Assembly (NCBI RefSeq): GCF_028281565.1
Contig: NZ_JANQJQ010000006.1
Location: forward strand, 124,001-188,000
Source: Seonamhaeicola sp.
Lineage (GTDB): Bacteria > Bacteroidota > Bacteroidia > Flavobacteriales > Flavobacteriaceae
Direction: 5' to 3'
Length of the DNA stretch: 64,000 bases
In this document: positions 16,943 to 25,229 of the stretch, one piece after another
Layout of the letters: each line of letters opens with the position of its first letter
Numbering within the stretch: position 1 is the stretch's first letter
The notes under the pieces: model-generated
The model's input: only the letters and a program-made list of their open reading frames with translations
What the model was told of the DNA's origin: nothing
Databases searched by the model: none
Translations under genes and position numbers: made by a program

Positions 16943-17221
16943 ATGAAATCAAGTTTTGTTTATATATTAACAAATAAGTATAGAACTACGTTTTATGTAG
17001 GTATTACGGCCGACCTTTCGAGGCGTTTGGAAGAGCATTATAATGAAACTGCTTCAAAATTCACCAAAAAATATAATCTTAAAGATTTAATTTATTACGA
17101 AACATTTTCCGATATTGAACAAGCGATTTCTAGAGAGAAACAATTAAATAACTGGCATAAAGAGTGGAAGCTAAATCTAATTAGGACTATTAATCCCACT
17201 TTAAAAACATTAGAATATTAA
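16943..17221 (+). CDS. GIY-YIG nuclease domain protein (YhbQ/UriA type)
   Basis: A 92-residue single-domain GIY-YIG protein. The GIY half is VYILTNKYRTTFYVGIT (Y and YVG motifs), Arg26/Arg27 fit the catalytic arginine region in ADLSRRLEEHYN, and the conserved basic end is REKQLNNWHKEWKLNLI. It sits between bioD and bioA, with no known role in biotin synthesis. A palindromic repeat precedes its own ATG and another follows its stop directly. Small GIY-YIG genes are frequent in Bacteroidetes, and their cellular role is unclear. A link between this nuclease and the palindromes is my inference. Confidence 0.9.
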   Translation: MKSSFVYILTNKYRTTFYVGITADLSRRLEEHYNETASKFTKKYNLKDLIYYETFSDIEQAISREKQLNNWHKEWKLNLIRTINPTLKTLEY

Positions 17222-17233
17222 TTTAATAATGCG

Positions 17234-17254
17234 ATGCTGAAACAAGTTCAGCAT
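17234..17254. repeat. Palindromic repeat before bioA
   Basis: ATGCTGAA-ACAAG-TTCAGCAT, a perfect 8-bp stem with a 5-nt loop, is followed by GACGAAAT and the bioA ATG, the same 8-bp distance as for bioD. Confidence 0.75.
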
Positions 17255-17262
17255 GACGAAAT

Positions 17263-18528
17263 ATGAGCCTAAAGGAGCGCGATAAAAAACACATTTGGCA
17301 TCCGTTAACGCAACATAAATTGCACCCGGAAGCCATAGCTATTACTAAAGCAAAAGGCTGCGTGCTTTATGATGAAGATGGTAATGAATACATTGATGCC
17401 ATTGCTTCATGGTACACCTGTATGTATGGACATTGTAATGACTACATAACGAGCAGGGTTTTTGAGCAGATGCAAGCGTTGGATCAGGTTGTTTTTAGCG
17501 GATTTACACATGAACCGGCCGTTAAATTATCAGAAGCACTGATCAAAATATTACCTGAAAACCAAAACAAAATTTTCTTTAGCGACAACGGGTCTACGTC
17601 TGTTGAAATAGGTATAAAAATGGCCTTGCAATACCATTCCAACAATGGTGACAGGCGTAATGTTTTAATTGCTTTTGATGAGGGGTTTCACGGCGATACT
17701 TTTGGAGCTATGAGTGTTTCGGGATTATCAGTCTACAACGGGCCTTTTGAAGAGTTTTTCATTACCGTGAAACGAATTCCAACACCTGATGGAAAGAACC
17801 ATCGGGAGATCCTGGGTCTTTTGCAGGACATGGTTAACAACAATAAAGTAGCGGGGTTTATTTACGAACCCCTGGTTCAGGGTGCTGCAGCCATGAAAAT
17901 GTATGATACTATTGGATTGAATGACATTCTAAAGTTTTGTAAAGAGAACAATGTTATAACCATTGCCGATGAGGTCATGACCGGTTTTGGAAAAACAGGA
18001 AGCTATTTTGCCTCGGATGATATTGCAACAAAACCGGATGTTATTTGTTTGAGCAAAGCTTTAACAGGTGGTTTGGTCCCTATGGCTATTACAACCTGCA
18101 CTCAGGAAATCTATGACGCATTCTATAGTGATGATATAGGTAAAGGACTCTTTCATGCCCATACTTATTCTGCTAACCCCGTGGCATGTACGGCAGCATT
18201 GGCCGGTATGGAATTATTGCAATCTGTAGAAATTCAGAATAATATTAAGGACATCATAGCGTCACATAAACATTTTGGAGCGCGTGTAAAAGACCATCCG
18301 AAAGTAAAATCAATACGTCAAACAGGTGTCATTTTTGCACTCGATCTCAATGTGGAAATGGAACGCTACGGTGATTTACGGGACAAGCTTTTTAAATTCT
18401 TTATGGAACAGGGCGTTTTTCTGCGCCCTCTGGGAAATACCATTTATATTCAGGCACCCTATGTAATCACCAAGACACAAATGGATACCATTTACAAAGT
18501 CATTGAAGCCGCGTTAGATACTCTCTAG
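17263..18528 (+). CDS. bioA: Adenosylmethionine-8-amino-7-oxononanoate aminotransferase
   Basis: A 421-residue class III PLP aminotransferase that converts KAPA to DAPA using S-adenosylmethionine as amino donor. It shows the BioA hallmarks WHPLTQHKLHPEA near the N-terminus, ASWYTCMYGHCN, the FHGDTFGAMSVSG region, IADEVMTGFGKTG for PLP binding, and the PLP lysine in CLSKALTGG. Length is normal. Its last 15 bp overlap the end of the convergent gene at 18514, with no terminator between them. Confidence 0.96.
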   Translation: MSLKERDKKHIWHPLTQHKLHPEAIAITKAKGCVLYDEDGNEYIDAIASWYTCMYGHCNDYITSRVFEQMQALDQVVFSGFTHEPAVKLSEALIKILPENQNKIFFSDNGSTSVEIGIKMALQYHSNNGDRRNVLIAFDEGFHGDTFGAMSVSGLSVYNGPFEEFFITVKRIPTPDGKNHREILGLLQDMVNNNKVAGFIYEPLVQGAAAMKMYDTIGLNDILKFCKENNVITIADEVMTGFGKTGSYFASDDIATKPDVICLSKALTGGLVPMAITTCTQEIYDAFYSDDIGKGLFHAHTYSANPVACTAALAGMELLQSVEIQNNIKDIIASHKHFGARVKDHPKVKSIRQTGVIFALDLNVEMERYGDLRDKLFKFFMEQGVFLRPLGNTIYIQAPYVITKTQMDTIYKVIEAALDTL

Positions 18529-18945
18529 CTCTTTTTTGAGTAAGTTAATACTTTCCTGGGTTCCCTTTATGGTAACATATAAAGATTCATAGTGCCATTC
18601 ACCATCTGTTTTGGTTCCAATCACTGTAATAGACCCTGTTCCGTATGAACCTTTTATGGGTATTGAAAAATTGGCTTCGCCATCATTATTTTTTAAGGAA
18701 ATATTACCACTAATGATACCGTCAGACTCAATAGGTTCACCTAGAGCAGCAATAACCTCGGTATTGTTTGATGCTTCGCTTAAAGCATATTCATAAGGCG
18801 CAGAAGATGTAAACATTTTGGAAACACCAACAAACAACGTTCCTATTCCCAAAACTGCTAAAACGATCAGGGTCAGGCAACCTCCAACCGGGACCACCCA
18901 AAGCCAATTTCTGCCAAACCAACTTTTTTGTTTTATTTCCTCCAT
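18514..18945 (-). CDS. Coa1/Tim21-like membrane-anchored protein
   Basis: 143 residues. A basic N-terminus and one transmembrane helix (about residues 15-40, WVVPVGGCLTLIVLAVLGIG) precede an extracytoplasmic domain with ALSEASNNTEVIAALGEPIE and GEANFSIPIKGSYGTGSITVIG. This resembles the cytochrome oxidase assembly factor (Coa1)-like domain found in many small bacterial proteins. Its function in bacteria is unproven. It is convergent with bioA, overlapping by 15 bp. Confidence 0.75.
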   Translation of the reverse strand: MEEIKQKSWFGRNWLWVVPVGGCLTLIVLAVLGIGTLFVGVSKMFTSSAPYEYALSEASNNTEVIAALGEPIESDGIISGNISLKNNDGEANFSIPIKGSYGTGSITVIGTKTDGEWHYESLYVTIKGTQESINLLKKELESI

Positions 18946-19059
18946 AGTATCTATATAATTTTACATAAAGATAGGTGTGTTTTCTCCATTAGTTGTTACA
19001 CTATTTTAAGAATTTGTTTTTCTCACTATGAATTACTGTGAAATAAAGGAGAGAACATG

Positions 19060-19106
19060 TACTTTTGCCTACCAACTAAAGTGAGATGCTGAAATAAACT
19101 CAGCCT
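19060..19106 (+). promoter_or_regulatory. -7 box and degenerate palindrome before the ketosynthase gene
   Basis: TACTTTTG (19060-19067) is a good -7 box. The palindrome ATGCTGAA-N5-CTCAGCCT (19086-19106) follows, an imperfect member of the family seen before bioD, the GIY-YIG gene and bioA. GACA comes next and the ATG is at 19118. Confidence 0.5.
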
Positions 19107-19117
19107 GACAAAAGCGT

Positions 19118-20305
19118 ATGCAAAAACCAATTTCTATAACTGCTGTTTCATCAATTTCCCCGTTGGGAAAATCTTTAACCGAAGCCTGGGAAAATTATCA
19201 AAGCAGCACGCATTGTATTTCTGAAAGATCATTTCAAGGCGAGCAAGCTTTAGTTGCGCAACTTCCTCAGGAAGTAAAAAAAGAAATTGAGGCCTTACGT
19301 CAGTCAGATCCAAAATACAAATTACTTGATGACACGGTTTTATATGCTATGTATGCGTCAAGGCAGGCTATAAAGCTAGCCCACTGGCAGGCGTCTGATA
19401 ATTTTGGGATCAATATTGGATCATCCAGGGGAGCTACAACACTTTTTGAGAATTACCATAGAAGTTTTTTAAAGCATAATAAGGCAAAAACCCTAAGTTC
19501 GCCAACAACTACTTTGGGGAATATAGCTTCCTGGGTGGCACATGATTTGCAAACCCAGGGCCCTGAAATTAGTCATTCCATTACCTGTTCAACGGCTTTG
19601 CATGCCATGCTGAATGGTATTGCCTGGATTAATTCGGGAATGTGCAATAAATTTTTAGTGGGCGGAAGTGAAGCACCTCTAACGGCTTTCACCATTGCAC
19701 AAATGCAAGCTTTGAAAATTTATTCAAAAGCCAAATTAAATAGCAATGATCATGCTGAGTTTGGCGAAGCATCTTTCCCTTGTCGTGCATTAGATTTGAA
19801 AAAAAAGCAAAACACGATGATTTTAGGCGAAGGGGCGTCTATGGTTTGTTTGGAGGAAGGCCAAAAAGATAACGCTTTGGCTGTTATAAAAGGGTATGGT
19901 TATGCTACCGAAATTTTAGAGCATAATATTTCCATTTCCAGTGATGCCCAGTGTTTTCAGCATTCCATGAAAATGGCTTTAGGGGATAACCCACCGGAAT
20001 CTGTAGATGTGATTGTGATGCATGCACCCGGTACCGTTAAAGGTGATTTGAGTGAATACAAGGCCATTGAAAAAATATTTTGTAACAATATGCCTGCTTT
20101 AACTACAAATAAATGGAAAGTAGGCCACACATTTGGGGCTTCAGGTACCTTAAGCTTAGAATTAGCCATCTTAATGCTAATACATCAAAAATTTGTTGGT
20201 GTTCCTTATTTAGAGGATCAAAAACAACCCCATACCATTAAAAATATCCTGGTAAACGCTGTAGGCTTCGGTGGCAATGCGGTGTCTATTTTTCTTTCAA
20301 AATAA
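19118..20305 (+). CDS. Beta-ketoacyl-ACP synthase-like protein in the biotin region
   Basis: A 395-residue thiolase-fold ketosynthase related to FabF/FabB. The Cys-His-His triad is intact: Cys157 in HSITCSTALHAM, His302 in VMHAPGTVKGD and His337 in KVGHTFGASGT. The ending NAVGFGGNAVSIFL is also typical. It is shorter and more divergent than housekeeping FabF (about 415 residues). It lies between bioA and bioB, shares the upstream palindrome with bioD and bioA, and no bioC, bioH, bioG or bioW is present. A role in making the pimeloyl chain is therefore plausible but unproven. An alternative is a pigment or lipid ketosynthase lying here by chance. Confidence 0.85.
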   Translation: MQKPISITAVSSISPLGKSLTEAWENYQSSTHCISERSFQGEQALVAQLPQEVKKEIEALRQSDPKYKLLDDTVLYAMYASRQAIKLAHWQASDNFGINIGSSRGATTLFENYHRSFLKHNKAKTLSSPTTTLGNIASWVAHDLQTQGPEISHSITCSTALHAMLNGIAWINSGMCNKFLVGGSEAPLTAFTIAQMQALKIYSKAKLNSNDHAEFGEASFPCRALDLKKKQNTMILGEGASMVCLEEGQKDNALAVIKGYGYATEILEHNISISSDAQCFQHSMKMALGDNPPESVDVIVMHAPGTVKGDLSEYKAIEKIFCNNMPALTTNKWKVGHTFGASGTLSLELAILMLIHQKFVGVPYLEDQKQPHTIKNILVNAVGFGGNAVSIFLSK

Positions 20306-20363
20306 AGTTGAAAAACTTTTAAAAGATCGTATATTTAATTACTAATATTTATTCTCATAAATT

Positions 20364-20996
20364 ATGACTGAGTGGTTTTCAAATTTAGAATTGCTTGCAA
20401 AGATTTATTGGCTTATAGCCATTATTGGCTCGCTTGTTTTTACCATAGTAATCATACTGGCTTTTACGGGTGGTGATGCCGAAGAGTTTGATGATATTGA
20501 TGCTGAAATGGAGGCTGATGCCGGTATCGGGTTTCAGTTTATCACCTTTAAAAACCTGGTTGGATTTTTCACCATTTTTGGATGGACCGGTATAGGGTGC
20601 TTAGAGGCTGGTCTTAGCAATCCGCTTTCCATAGCCATTTCATTTGTTTGCGGACTACTTATGATGGTCATTATGGCTGCCATGTTTTACTTTATGGGGA
20701 AATTAACAGATAGTGGTACATTAAAATATAAAAATGCTATAAATGCTATAGGCGAGGTTTACCTGACCATAGGTGCCAACCGTTCCAGAATGGGTAAAGT
20801 CAGTGTTAGAATACAGGGGGCTTTACGGGAGTTGGATGCCTTAACAGATTCTTTTGTCGATTTAAAATCAGGCACCATTATTAAGGTAGTAGATGTTACC
20901 GCCAATGGCATTTTAATAGTAGGAGAAACAAAAAAACCAATAGAACCAATAAAACAACACACTTATGAAATTACTGATCGCGCAGGAGGGTCTTAA
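20364..20996 (+). CDS. NfeD/YqiJ-like membrane protein, flotillin partner
   Basis: 210 residues. Three transmembrane segments (about 12-34, 62-80 and 88-112) with an acidic loop GGDAEEFDDIDAEMEADAG between the first two are followed by a C-terminal OB-fold-like domain (about 125-200: GEVYLTIGANRSRMGKVSVRIQG...KVVDVTANGILIVGE). This is the YqiJ/NfeD design of proteins encoded beside flotillins, where they are thought to help organise membrane microdomains. The next gene starts 32 bp before its stop, so the pair is coupled. Confidence 0.85.
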   Translation: MTEWFSNLELLAKIYWLIAIIGSLVFTIVIILAFTGGDAEEFDDIDAEMEADAGIGFQFITFKNLVGFFTIFGWTGIGCLEAGLSNPLSIAISFVCGLLMMVIMAAMFYFMGKLTDSGTLKYKNAINAIGEVYLTIGANRSRMGKVSVRIQGALRELDALTDSFVDLKSGTIIKVVDVTANGILIVGETKKPIEPIKQHTYEITDRAGGS

Positions 20997-22401
20997 TCTA
21001 GGTTTTCCTATGGCCCTTATTTTTGGAGTATTATTTATATTCCTTTTCTTAATCATTTTAATCAGACGTTATAAACGTTGCCCCTCAGATAGAATCCTTG
21101 TAGTTTACGGAAAAGTAGGCGGTGGCAAATCGGCTAAATGTATCCATGGTGGAGCCGCCTTTATTTTACCTGTAATCCAGGATTATGAATATTTAGATTT
21201 AACCCCAATTTCCATTGAGGTAAATCTTGTAAACGCTCTTTCTAAGCAGAACATTCGTGTTAATGTGCCTTCCAGGTTTACCATTGGTATTTCTACAGAA
21301 CCAGGTATCATGCAAAACGCGGCTGAGCGTTTGCTTGGGTTGGGGCAAAATGAAATTCAGGAATTAGCTCAGGAGATTATCTTCGGTCAGCTACGTTTGG
21401 TGGTGGCCTCTATGGATATTGAAGAAATTAACTCGGATAGAGATAAATTTTTAGCCAATATTTCGCAATCTGTAGAGTCTGAGTTGAAGAAAGTAGGTCT
21501 CAAGCTTATCAACGTAAATATCACCGATATTGTTGATGAGTCAGGCTATATTGAGGCTCTTGGTAAAGAAGCTGCCGCCCATGCTATAAATGCCGCTCGT
21601 AAATCGGTAGCTGAAAAGAACAGGGACGGAGCTATTGGAGAGGCTAACGCACTTCAAGATGAGCGATCTCAGGTAGCTGCAGCGAATGCGCAAGCCGTTG
21701 AAGGTGAAAATACAGCAAAAATTGCTGTTGCTAATTCAGATTCGTTACGTAGACAACGTGAAGCTGAAGCAGAACGTGTGGCTATAGCTGCCGAAAAAGT
21801 TCAGGCTGCTAAAGCATTGGAAGAGTCTTATGCCGCTGAAAAAGAAGCCGAATCAGCCAGAGCGGAAAGAGAGCGTTCCTCGCAACAGGCAGATGTTATT
21901 GTACCTGCTGAGATTGATAAACGAAAAGCTGAAATTGATGCTGAAGCCGAAGCAGAAAGAATTAGAAGGCGAGCAAAAGGAGAGGCAGATGCCATATTAT
22001 TTAAAGCGCAGGCGGAGGCTGAAGGTCTCTACGAAGTATTGACAAAACAGGCGGCCGGTTTAGATCAAATTGTTAAAGCAGCAGGTAATAACTCTAAAGA
22101 TGCCGTATTATTATTGATAGCTGATAAATTACCGGAGTTGGTTAAAACGCAGGCCGAAGCTATTAAAAATATTAAAATAGATAAAGTAACCGTTTGGGAA
22201 AACGGAAGTAGTAAAGATGGAAAATCATCAACAGCTAACTTCCTTTCCGGAATGTACAAATCCGTGCCTCCTTTGCAGGAAATGTTTAATATGGCCGGTA
22301 TGCAGCTCCCGGAATATTTAAAAGGTGCCGATATCAAAAAAGATTTGGATAAAGTGGCTGAAAAATCTAAATCTAACGGTGAAGAAAGTTCGAAAGAATA
22401 A
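20965..22401 (+). CDS. Flotillin-like protein (YqiK/FloT family)
   Basis: A 478-residue SPFH/flotillin protein. One N-terminal membrane helix (about 15-36) leads into the SPFH domain (RCPSDRILVVYGKVGGGKSAKCIHGGAAFILPVIQ, to about residue 200). A long Ala/Glu-rich coiled coil with EA-type repeats follows (about 205-380: AEAERVAIAAEKVQAAKA, AEIDKRKAEIDAEAEAERIRR), then a C-terminal tail with SGMYKSVPPLQEMFNMAGMQLPEYL. Flotillins form oligomeric scaffolds in membrane microdomains. The start at 20965 overlaps the NfeD-like gene; an internal ATG at 21010 would remove only the short leader. A terminator follows. Confidence 0.92.
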   Translation: MKLLIAQEGLNLGFPMALIFGVLFIFLFLIILIRRYKRCPSDRILVVYGKVGGGKSAKCIHGGAAFILPVIQDYEYLDLTPISIEVNLVNALSKQNIRVNVPSRFTIGISTEPGIMQNAAERLLGLGQNEIQELAQEIIFGQLRLVVASMDIEEINSDRDKFLANISQSVESELKKVGLKLINVNITDIVDESGYIEALGKEAAAHAINAARKSVAEKNRDGAIGEANALQDERSQVAAANAQAVEGENTAKIAVANSDSLRRQREAEAERVAIAAEKVQAAKALEESYAAEKEAESARAERERSSQQADVIVPAEIDKRKAEIDAEAEAERIRRRAKGEADAILFKAQAEAEGLYEVLTKQAAGLDQIVKAAGNNSKDAVLLLIADKLPELVKTQAEAIKNIKIDKVTVWENGSSKDGKSSTANFLSGMYKSVPPLQEMFNMAGMQLPEYLKGADIKKDLDKVAEKSKSNGEESSKE

Positions 22402-22431
22402 TTAAGATCGGGCATCTGAAAAAGCCAGGAT

Positions 22432-22484
22432 AACACCTAAAAAAGTTCCTATTATTAAAACTTGTTTTAGGTGTTTTGTTTTTT
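22432..22484 (+). terminator. Terminator after the flotillin gene
   Basis: An 11-bp stem AACACCTAAAA/TTTTAGGTGTT (22432-22442 and 22465-22475) is followed by a T-rich run. It ends the NfeD-flotillin unit before bioB. Confidence 0.8.
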
Positions 22485-22535
22485 AATAGCGCATATATTA
22501 TTGCGTAAAATTAAATCCAAATGCCATTTAATTAG

Positions 22536-22543
22536 TATTTTTG
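22536..22543 (+). promoter_or_regulatory. -7 box of bioB
   Basis: TATTTTTG lies 21 bp before the bioB ATG at 22565. No TTG with suitable spacing is evident. Confidence 0.45.
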
Positions 22544-22564
22544 GGGCTGATTAACTAAGCTGTT

Positions 22565-23662
22565 ATGAGTGAGACAAGACACAATTGGACAAAAGAAGAG
22601 GTCCTGGATATTTACAACAAACCCTTAATGGAGTTGCTCTATGAAGCGGCGACGGTCCATAGAAAGCGTCATGATCCTAATGTGGTTCAGGTAAGTACCT
22701 TGCTATCTATAAAAACAGGCGGGTGTTCTGAAGATTGTGGCTATTGCCCGCAAGCGGCAAGATATCATACGGATATTGAGGGTAATGATTTGATGAACGT
22801 TCAGCAGGTTAAAGCGCAGGCTTTGCGTGCCAAAGAAGGAGGTAGTTCCAGAGTTTGTATGGGTGCCGCCTGGCGTAATGTAAAGGATGGTGAAGAATTT
22901 GACCAGGTATTGGAAATGGTCCGTACCATTAACAAACTGGATATGGAAGTGTGCTGTACCTTAGGCATGCTGACGGAAAATCAGGCAAAACGTTTAGCTG
23001 AAGCCGGATTGTATGCCTATAATCATAATTTAGATTCATCTGAAGAATATTATAAAGAGGTTATTTCTACCAGAGGGTATCAGGATAGATTGGATACTAT
23101 TGACAATGTCAGAAAAACCAATGTGACCGTTTGTAGCGGTGGGATTATTGGTATGGGAGAGCGTTTAGAAGACCGTGCAGGTATGTTGGTGGCACTATCT
23201 ACTTTGAATCCGCAACCGGAAAGTACACCTATTAATGCGTTAGTTGCTGTGGAAGGCACGCCACTTGAAGACCAAAAACCGGTTTCTATATGGGACATGG
23301 TCAGAATGGTAGCCACTACCAGAATTGTAATGCCTGAAACACAAGTGCGATTAAGTGCCGGTAGGACCCAAATGACCCGTGAAGGGCAGGCGATGTGCTT
23401 TTTTGCCGGTGCCAATTCAATCTTTGCCGGAGATAAATTGTTAACCACACCAAATCCGGATGTGAATGAAGATATGGAAATGTTTGCTTTACTAGGTTTA
23501 GAACCTCAAAAACCATTTACTAAAAAAGTACAGCCGCAAACTGTTGAAGCTAAGGATTCTGAATTTGAAAGTTTAGGCGAAAAGCCTAAGTGGACCAGGC
23601 CCGAACATACTATTGAACGTAATGAAGCTGCTAAGGAACGTGCTAAAATTATAAAACAATAG
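22565..23662 (+). CDS. bioB: Biotin synthase
   Basis: A 365-residue radical SAM enzyme that inserts sulfur into dethiobiotin. The [4Fe-4S]/SAM motif is Cys54, Cys58 and Cys61 (GGCSEDCGYC). The second cluster ligands are expected in RVCMGAAWR, the CCTLG and the VCSGGIIGMGE regions, and Arg in VRLSAGR; the core motifs YNHNLDSS and FFAGANSIFAGDKLLT are present. A C-terminal extension of about 45 residues beyond E. coli BioB (QPQTVEAKDSEFESLGEKPKW) is usual in Bacteroidetes. It has its own promoter and terminator, separate from bioF-bioD-bioA. Confidence 0.97.
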   Translation: MSETRHNWTKEEVLDIYNKPLMELLYEAATVHRKRHDPNVVQVSTLLSIKTGGCSEDCGYCPQAARYHTDIEGNDLMNVQQVKAQALRAKEGGSSRVCMGAAWRNVKDGEEFDQVLEMVRTINKLDMEVCCTLGMLTENQAKRLAEAGLYAYNHNLDSSEEYYKEVISTRGYQDRLDTIDNVRKTNVTVCSGGIIGMGERLEDRAGMLVALSTLNPQPESTPINALVAVEGTPLEDQKPVSIWDMVRMVATTRIVMPETQVRLSAGRTQMTREGQAMCFFAGANSIFAGDKLLTTPNPDVNEDMEMFALLGLEPQKPFTKKVQPQTVEAKDSEFESLGEKPKWTRPEHTIERNEAAKERAKIIKQ

Positions 23663-23680
23663 CTGAACAATACTATTGTA

Positions 23681-23716
23681 AAACCCGCTCGTTAATGTAA
23701 CGTTGCGGGTTTTTTA
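23681..23716 (+). terminator. Terminator after bioB
   Basis: The stem AACCCGC/GCGGGTT (23682-23688 and 23705-23711) is followed by TTTTT. Confidence 0.85.
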
Positions 23717-23783
23717 TATCTGGGAACGGACAACTGTCAACGGAAACCTGAAATATAATATTTCCAGTTTCTTAACGTTTTCT

Positions 23784-23791
23784 TAACTTTG
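23784..23791 (+). promoter_or_regulatory. -7 box of the cupin-like gene
   Basis: TAACTTTG fits TAnnTTTG and lies 19 bp before the TTG start at 23811. Confidence 0.45.
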
Positions 23792-23810
23792 GCAATCTAA
23801 TTTCATCAAC

Positions 23811-24683
23811 TTGAAACTAAATCTACAGGACATTCCCAGGGTTAAGACCATTACCAAAGAGGCCTTTATTAAGCATTACTTTAAACCTCAAAAGCCTGTG
23901 GTTATTGAACAACTCATTGAAGATTGGCCCGCGTACAATAAATGGAGTTTAGATTATATTAAGGCTATTGCAGGCGATATTACGGTGCCTTTATATGATG
24001 ACAGGCCGGTTAATTTTGAGGAAGGCTTTAATGAACCGCATGCTACAATGAAAATGGCCGATTATATTGACCTGCTAAAACAAGAACCAACTAAATACCG
24101 CATTTTTTTGTGGAATATTTTAAAGGAACTCCCGCAATTGCAAAAGGATTTTAAGTTTCCGGATTTAGGGTTACGGCTTATGAAAGGCATACCCATGCTA
24201 TTTTTTGGCGGGGAGGATTCGCATACTTTTATGCATTACGATATTGATCTGGCCAATATATTCCATTTTCATTTTGAAGGTAAAAAACAGTGTATTTTAT
24301 TTGACCAAAGTCAAACTGATTTTTTGTATAAAATCCCACATTCATTGATTACCAGGGAAGATATAGATTTTAAGAATCCGGATTTTGAAAAGTGGCCGGC
24401 TTTAAAACATGCGAAAGGTTATATAGCCGAATTAAATCACGGTGAGACCCTTTATATGCCAGAAGGGTATTGGCATTACATGCGATATGTTACACCCGGG
24501 TTTTCCATGAGCTTACGTGCTTTGGCCAGAAACCCTAAAAATTTTGGAAGAGCTCTTTATAATATCCTGTTTATGCGCCACTATGACAACGTAATGCGAC
24601 GGTTAAAAGGTCAGGAATGGATAGATTGGAAGAATGCTGAGGCTATAAGCAGAACACATGCTAAAAACGGTTTTACCGTATGA
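23811..24683 (+). CDS. Cupin-like/JmjC-type Fe(II) 2-oxoglutarate oxygenase family protein
   Basis: A 290-residue cupin_8 (JmjC-like) protein. The start is TTG, as no ATG precedes the conserved region. The Fe ligands are visible as H-x-D in FMHYDIDLANIFHFHF and a distal His in LYMPEGYWHYMRYVTP. The fold suggests 2-oxoglutarate-dependent hydroxylation of a protein or small molecule; the substrate is unknown. The family is common as a single gene in Bacteroidetes. Its 3' end overlaps recX convergently by 11 bp. Confidence 0.87.
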   Translation: MKLNLQDIPRVKTITKEAFIKHYFKPQKPVVIEQLIEDWPAYNKWSLDYIKAIAGDITVPLYDDRPVNFEEGFNEPHATMKMADYIDLLKQEPTKYRIFLWNILKELPQLQKDFKFPDLGLRLMKGIPMLFFGGEDSHTFMHYDIDLANIFHFHFEGKKQCILFDQSQTDFLYKIPHSLITREDIDFKNPDFEKWPALKHAKGYIAELNHGETLYMPEGYWHYMRYVTPGFSMSLRALARNPKNFGRALYNILFMRHYDNVMRRLKGQEWIDWKNAEAISRTHAKNGFTV

Positions 24684-25152
24684 TATCCGACGCTTTTTCG
24701 TACACTAAATGCGATTCCCAGCCCCGATAGAGCAGATAATCGATTAATTTTTTCCTTTTTTTAGACTTGTCGCTTTCTTTTATGGAATGCGCTCTTTTTT
24801 CGGCTAAATCATTGAAAACCTCGATGTAATCCGTTTCTGCTATTTCTGCAAGTGCCTGATTTATATTAACTTTGCTTACGTCTTTTTTCTTAAGTTCATG
24901 AGTTAATCGACGCCGCCCCCATTTCTTTATTCTAAACTTACCCATTACAAATGTTTTGGCAAAACGTGCTTCGTTAAGATAGTTATGCTCTAGCAGATGT
25001 ACTATGATAACATCTATGGCTTCAGGAATCATGTTCATACCCTGTAGTTTTTGCTTAGCTTCTTGATGACAACGTTCCTGATACGCACAATAATGCTCCA
25101 GTTTTTTGGTAGCTTCTTGTACGGTAAAATTTTTTTTGGGTTGTAGTGGCAT
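24673..25152 (-). CDS. recX: Regulatory protein RecX
   Basis: 159 residues from the ATG at 25152; a TTG three codons upstream is less likely. It is built from three-helix RecX repeats: YQERCHQEAKQKLQGMNM, LNEARFAKTFVMGKFRIKKWGRRRLTHELKKK, and AEKRAHSIKESDKSKKRKKLIDYLLYRGW. RecX binds RecA filaments and limits recombination and SOS induction. The gene is not linked to recA here; it is divergent from the T9SS cargo gene and convergent with the cupin-like gene. Confidence 0.92.
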   Translation of the reverse strand: MPLQPKKNFTVQEATKKLEHYCAYQERCHQEAKQKLQGMNMIPEAIDVIIVHLLEHNYLNEARFAKTFVMGKFRIKKWGRRRLTHELKKKDVSKVNINQALAEIAETDYIEVFNDLAEKRAHSIKESDKSKKRKKLIDYLLYRGWESHLVYEKASDIIR

Positions 25153-25229
25153 GCAGTTCAAAAATAATAATAGTATATTTATATAGAAAAAAGAATTTGC
25201 CCAATACTATAAAACAAAACTACTTAATT

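Noticed and set aside
16200-19110. The repeated palindromes as a CRISPR array
   Set aside because: The repeats are separated by whole genes, differ in their arms and have no spacer units of constant length; no cas gene is present.
25146-25229. An upstream start for the T9SS cargo protein within recX
   Set aside because: The signal peptide begins at the ATG at 25230; the upstream part overlaps the divergent recX start and has no coding character.
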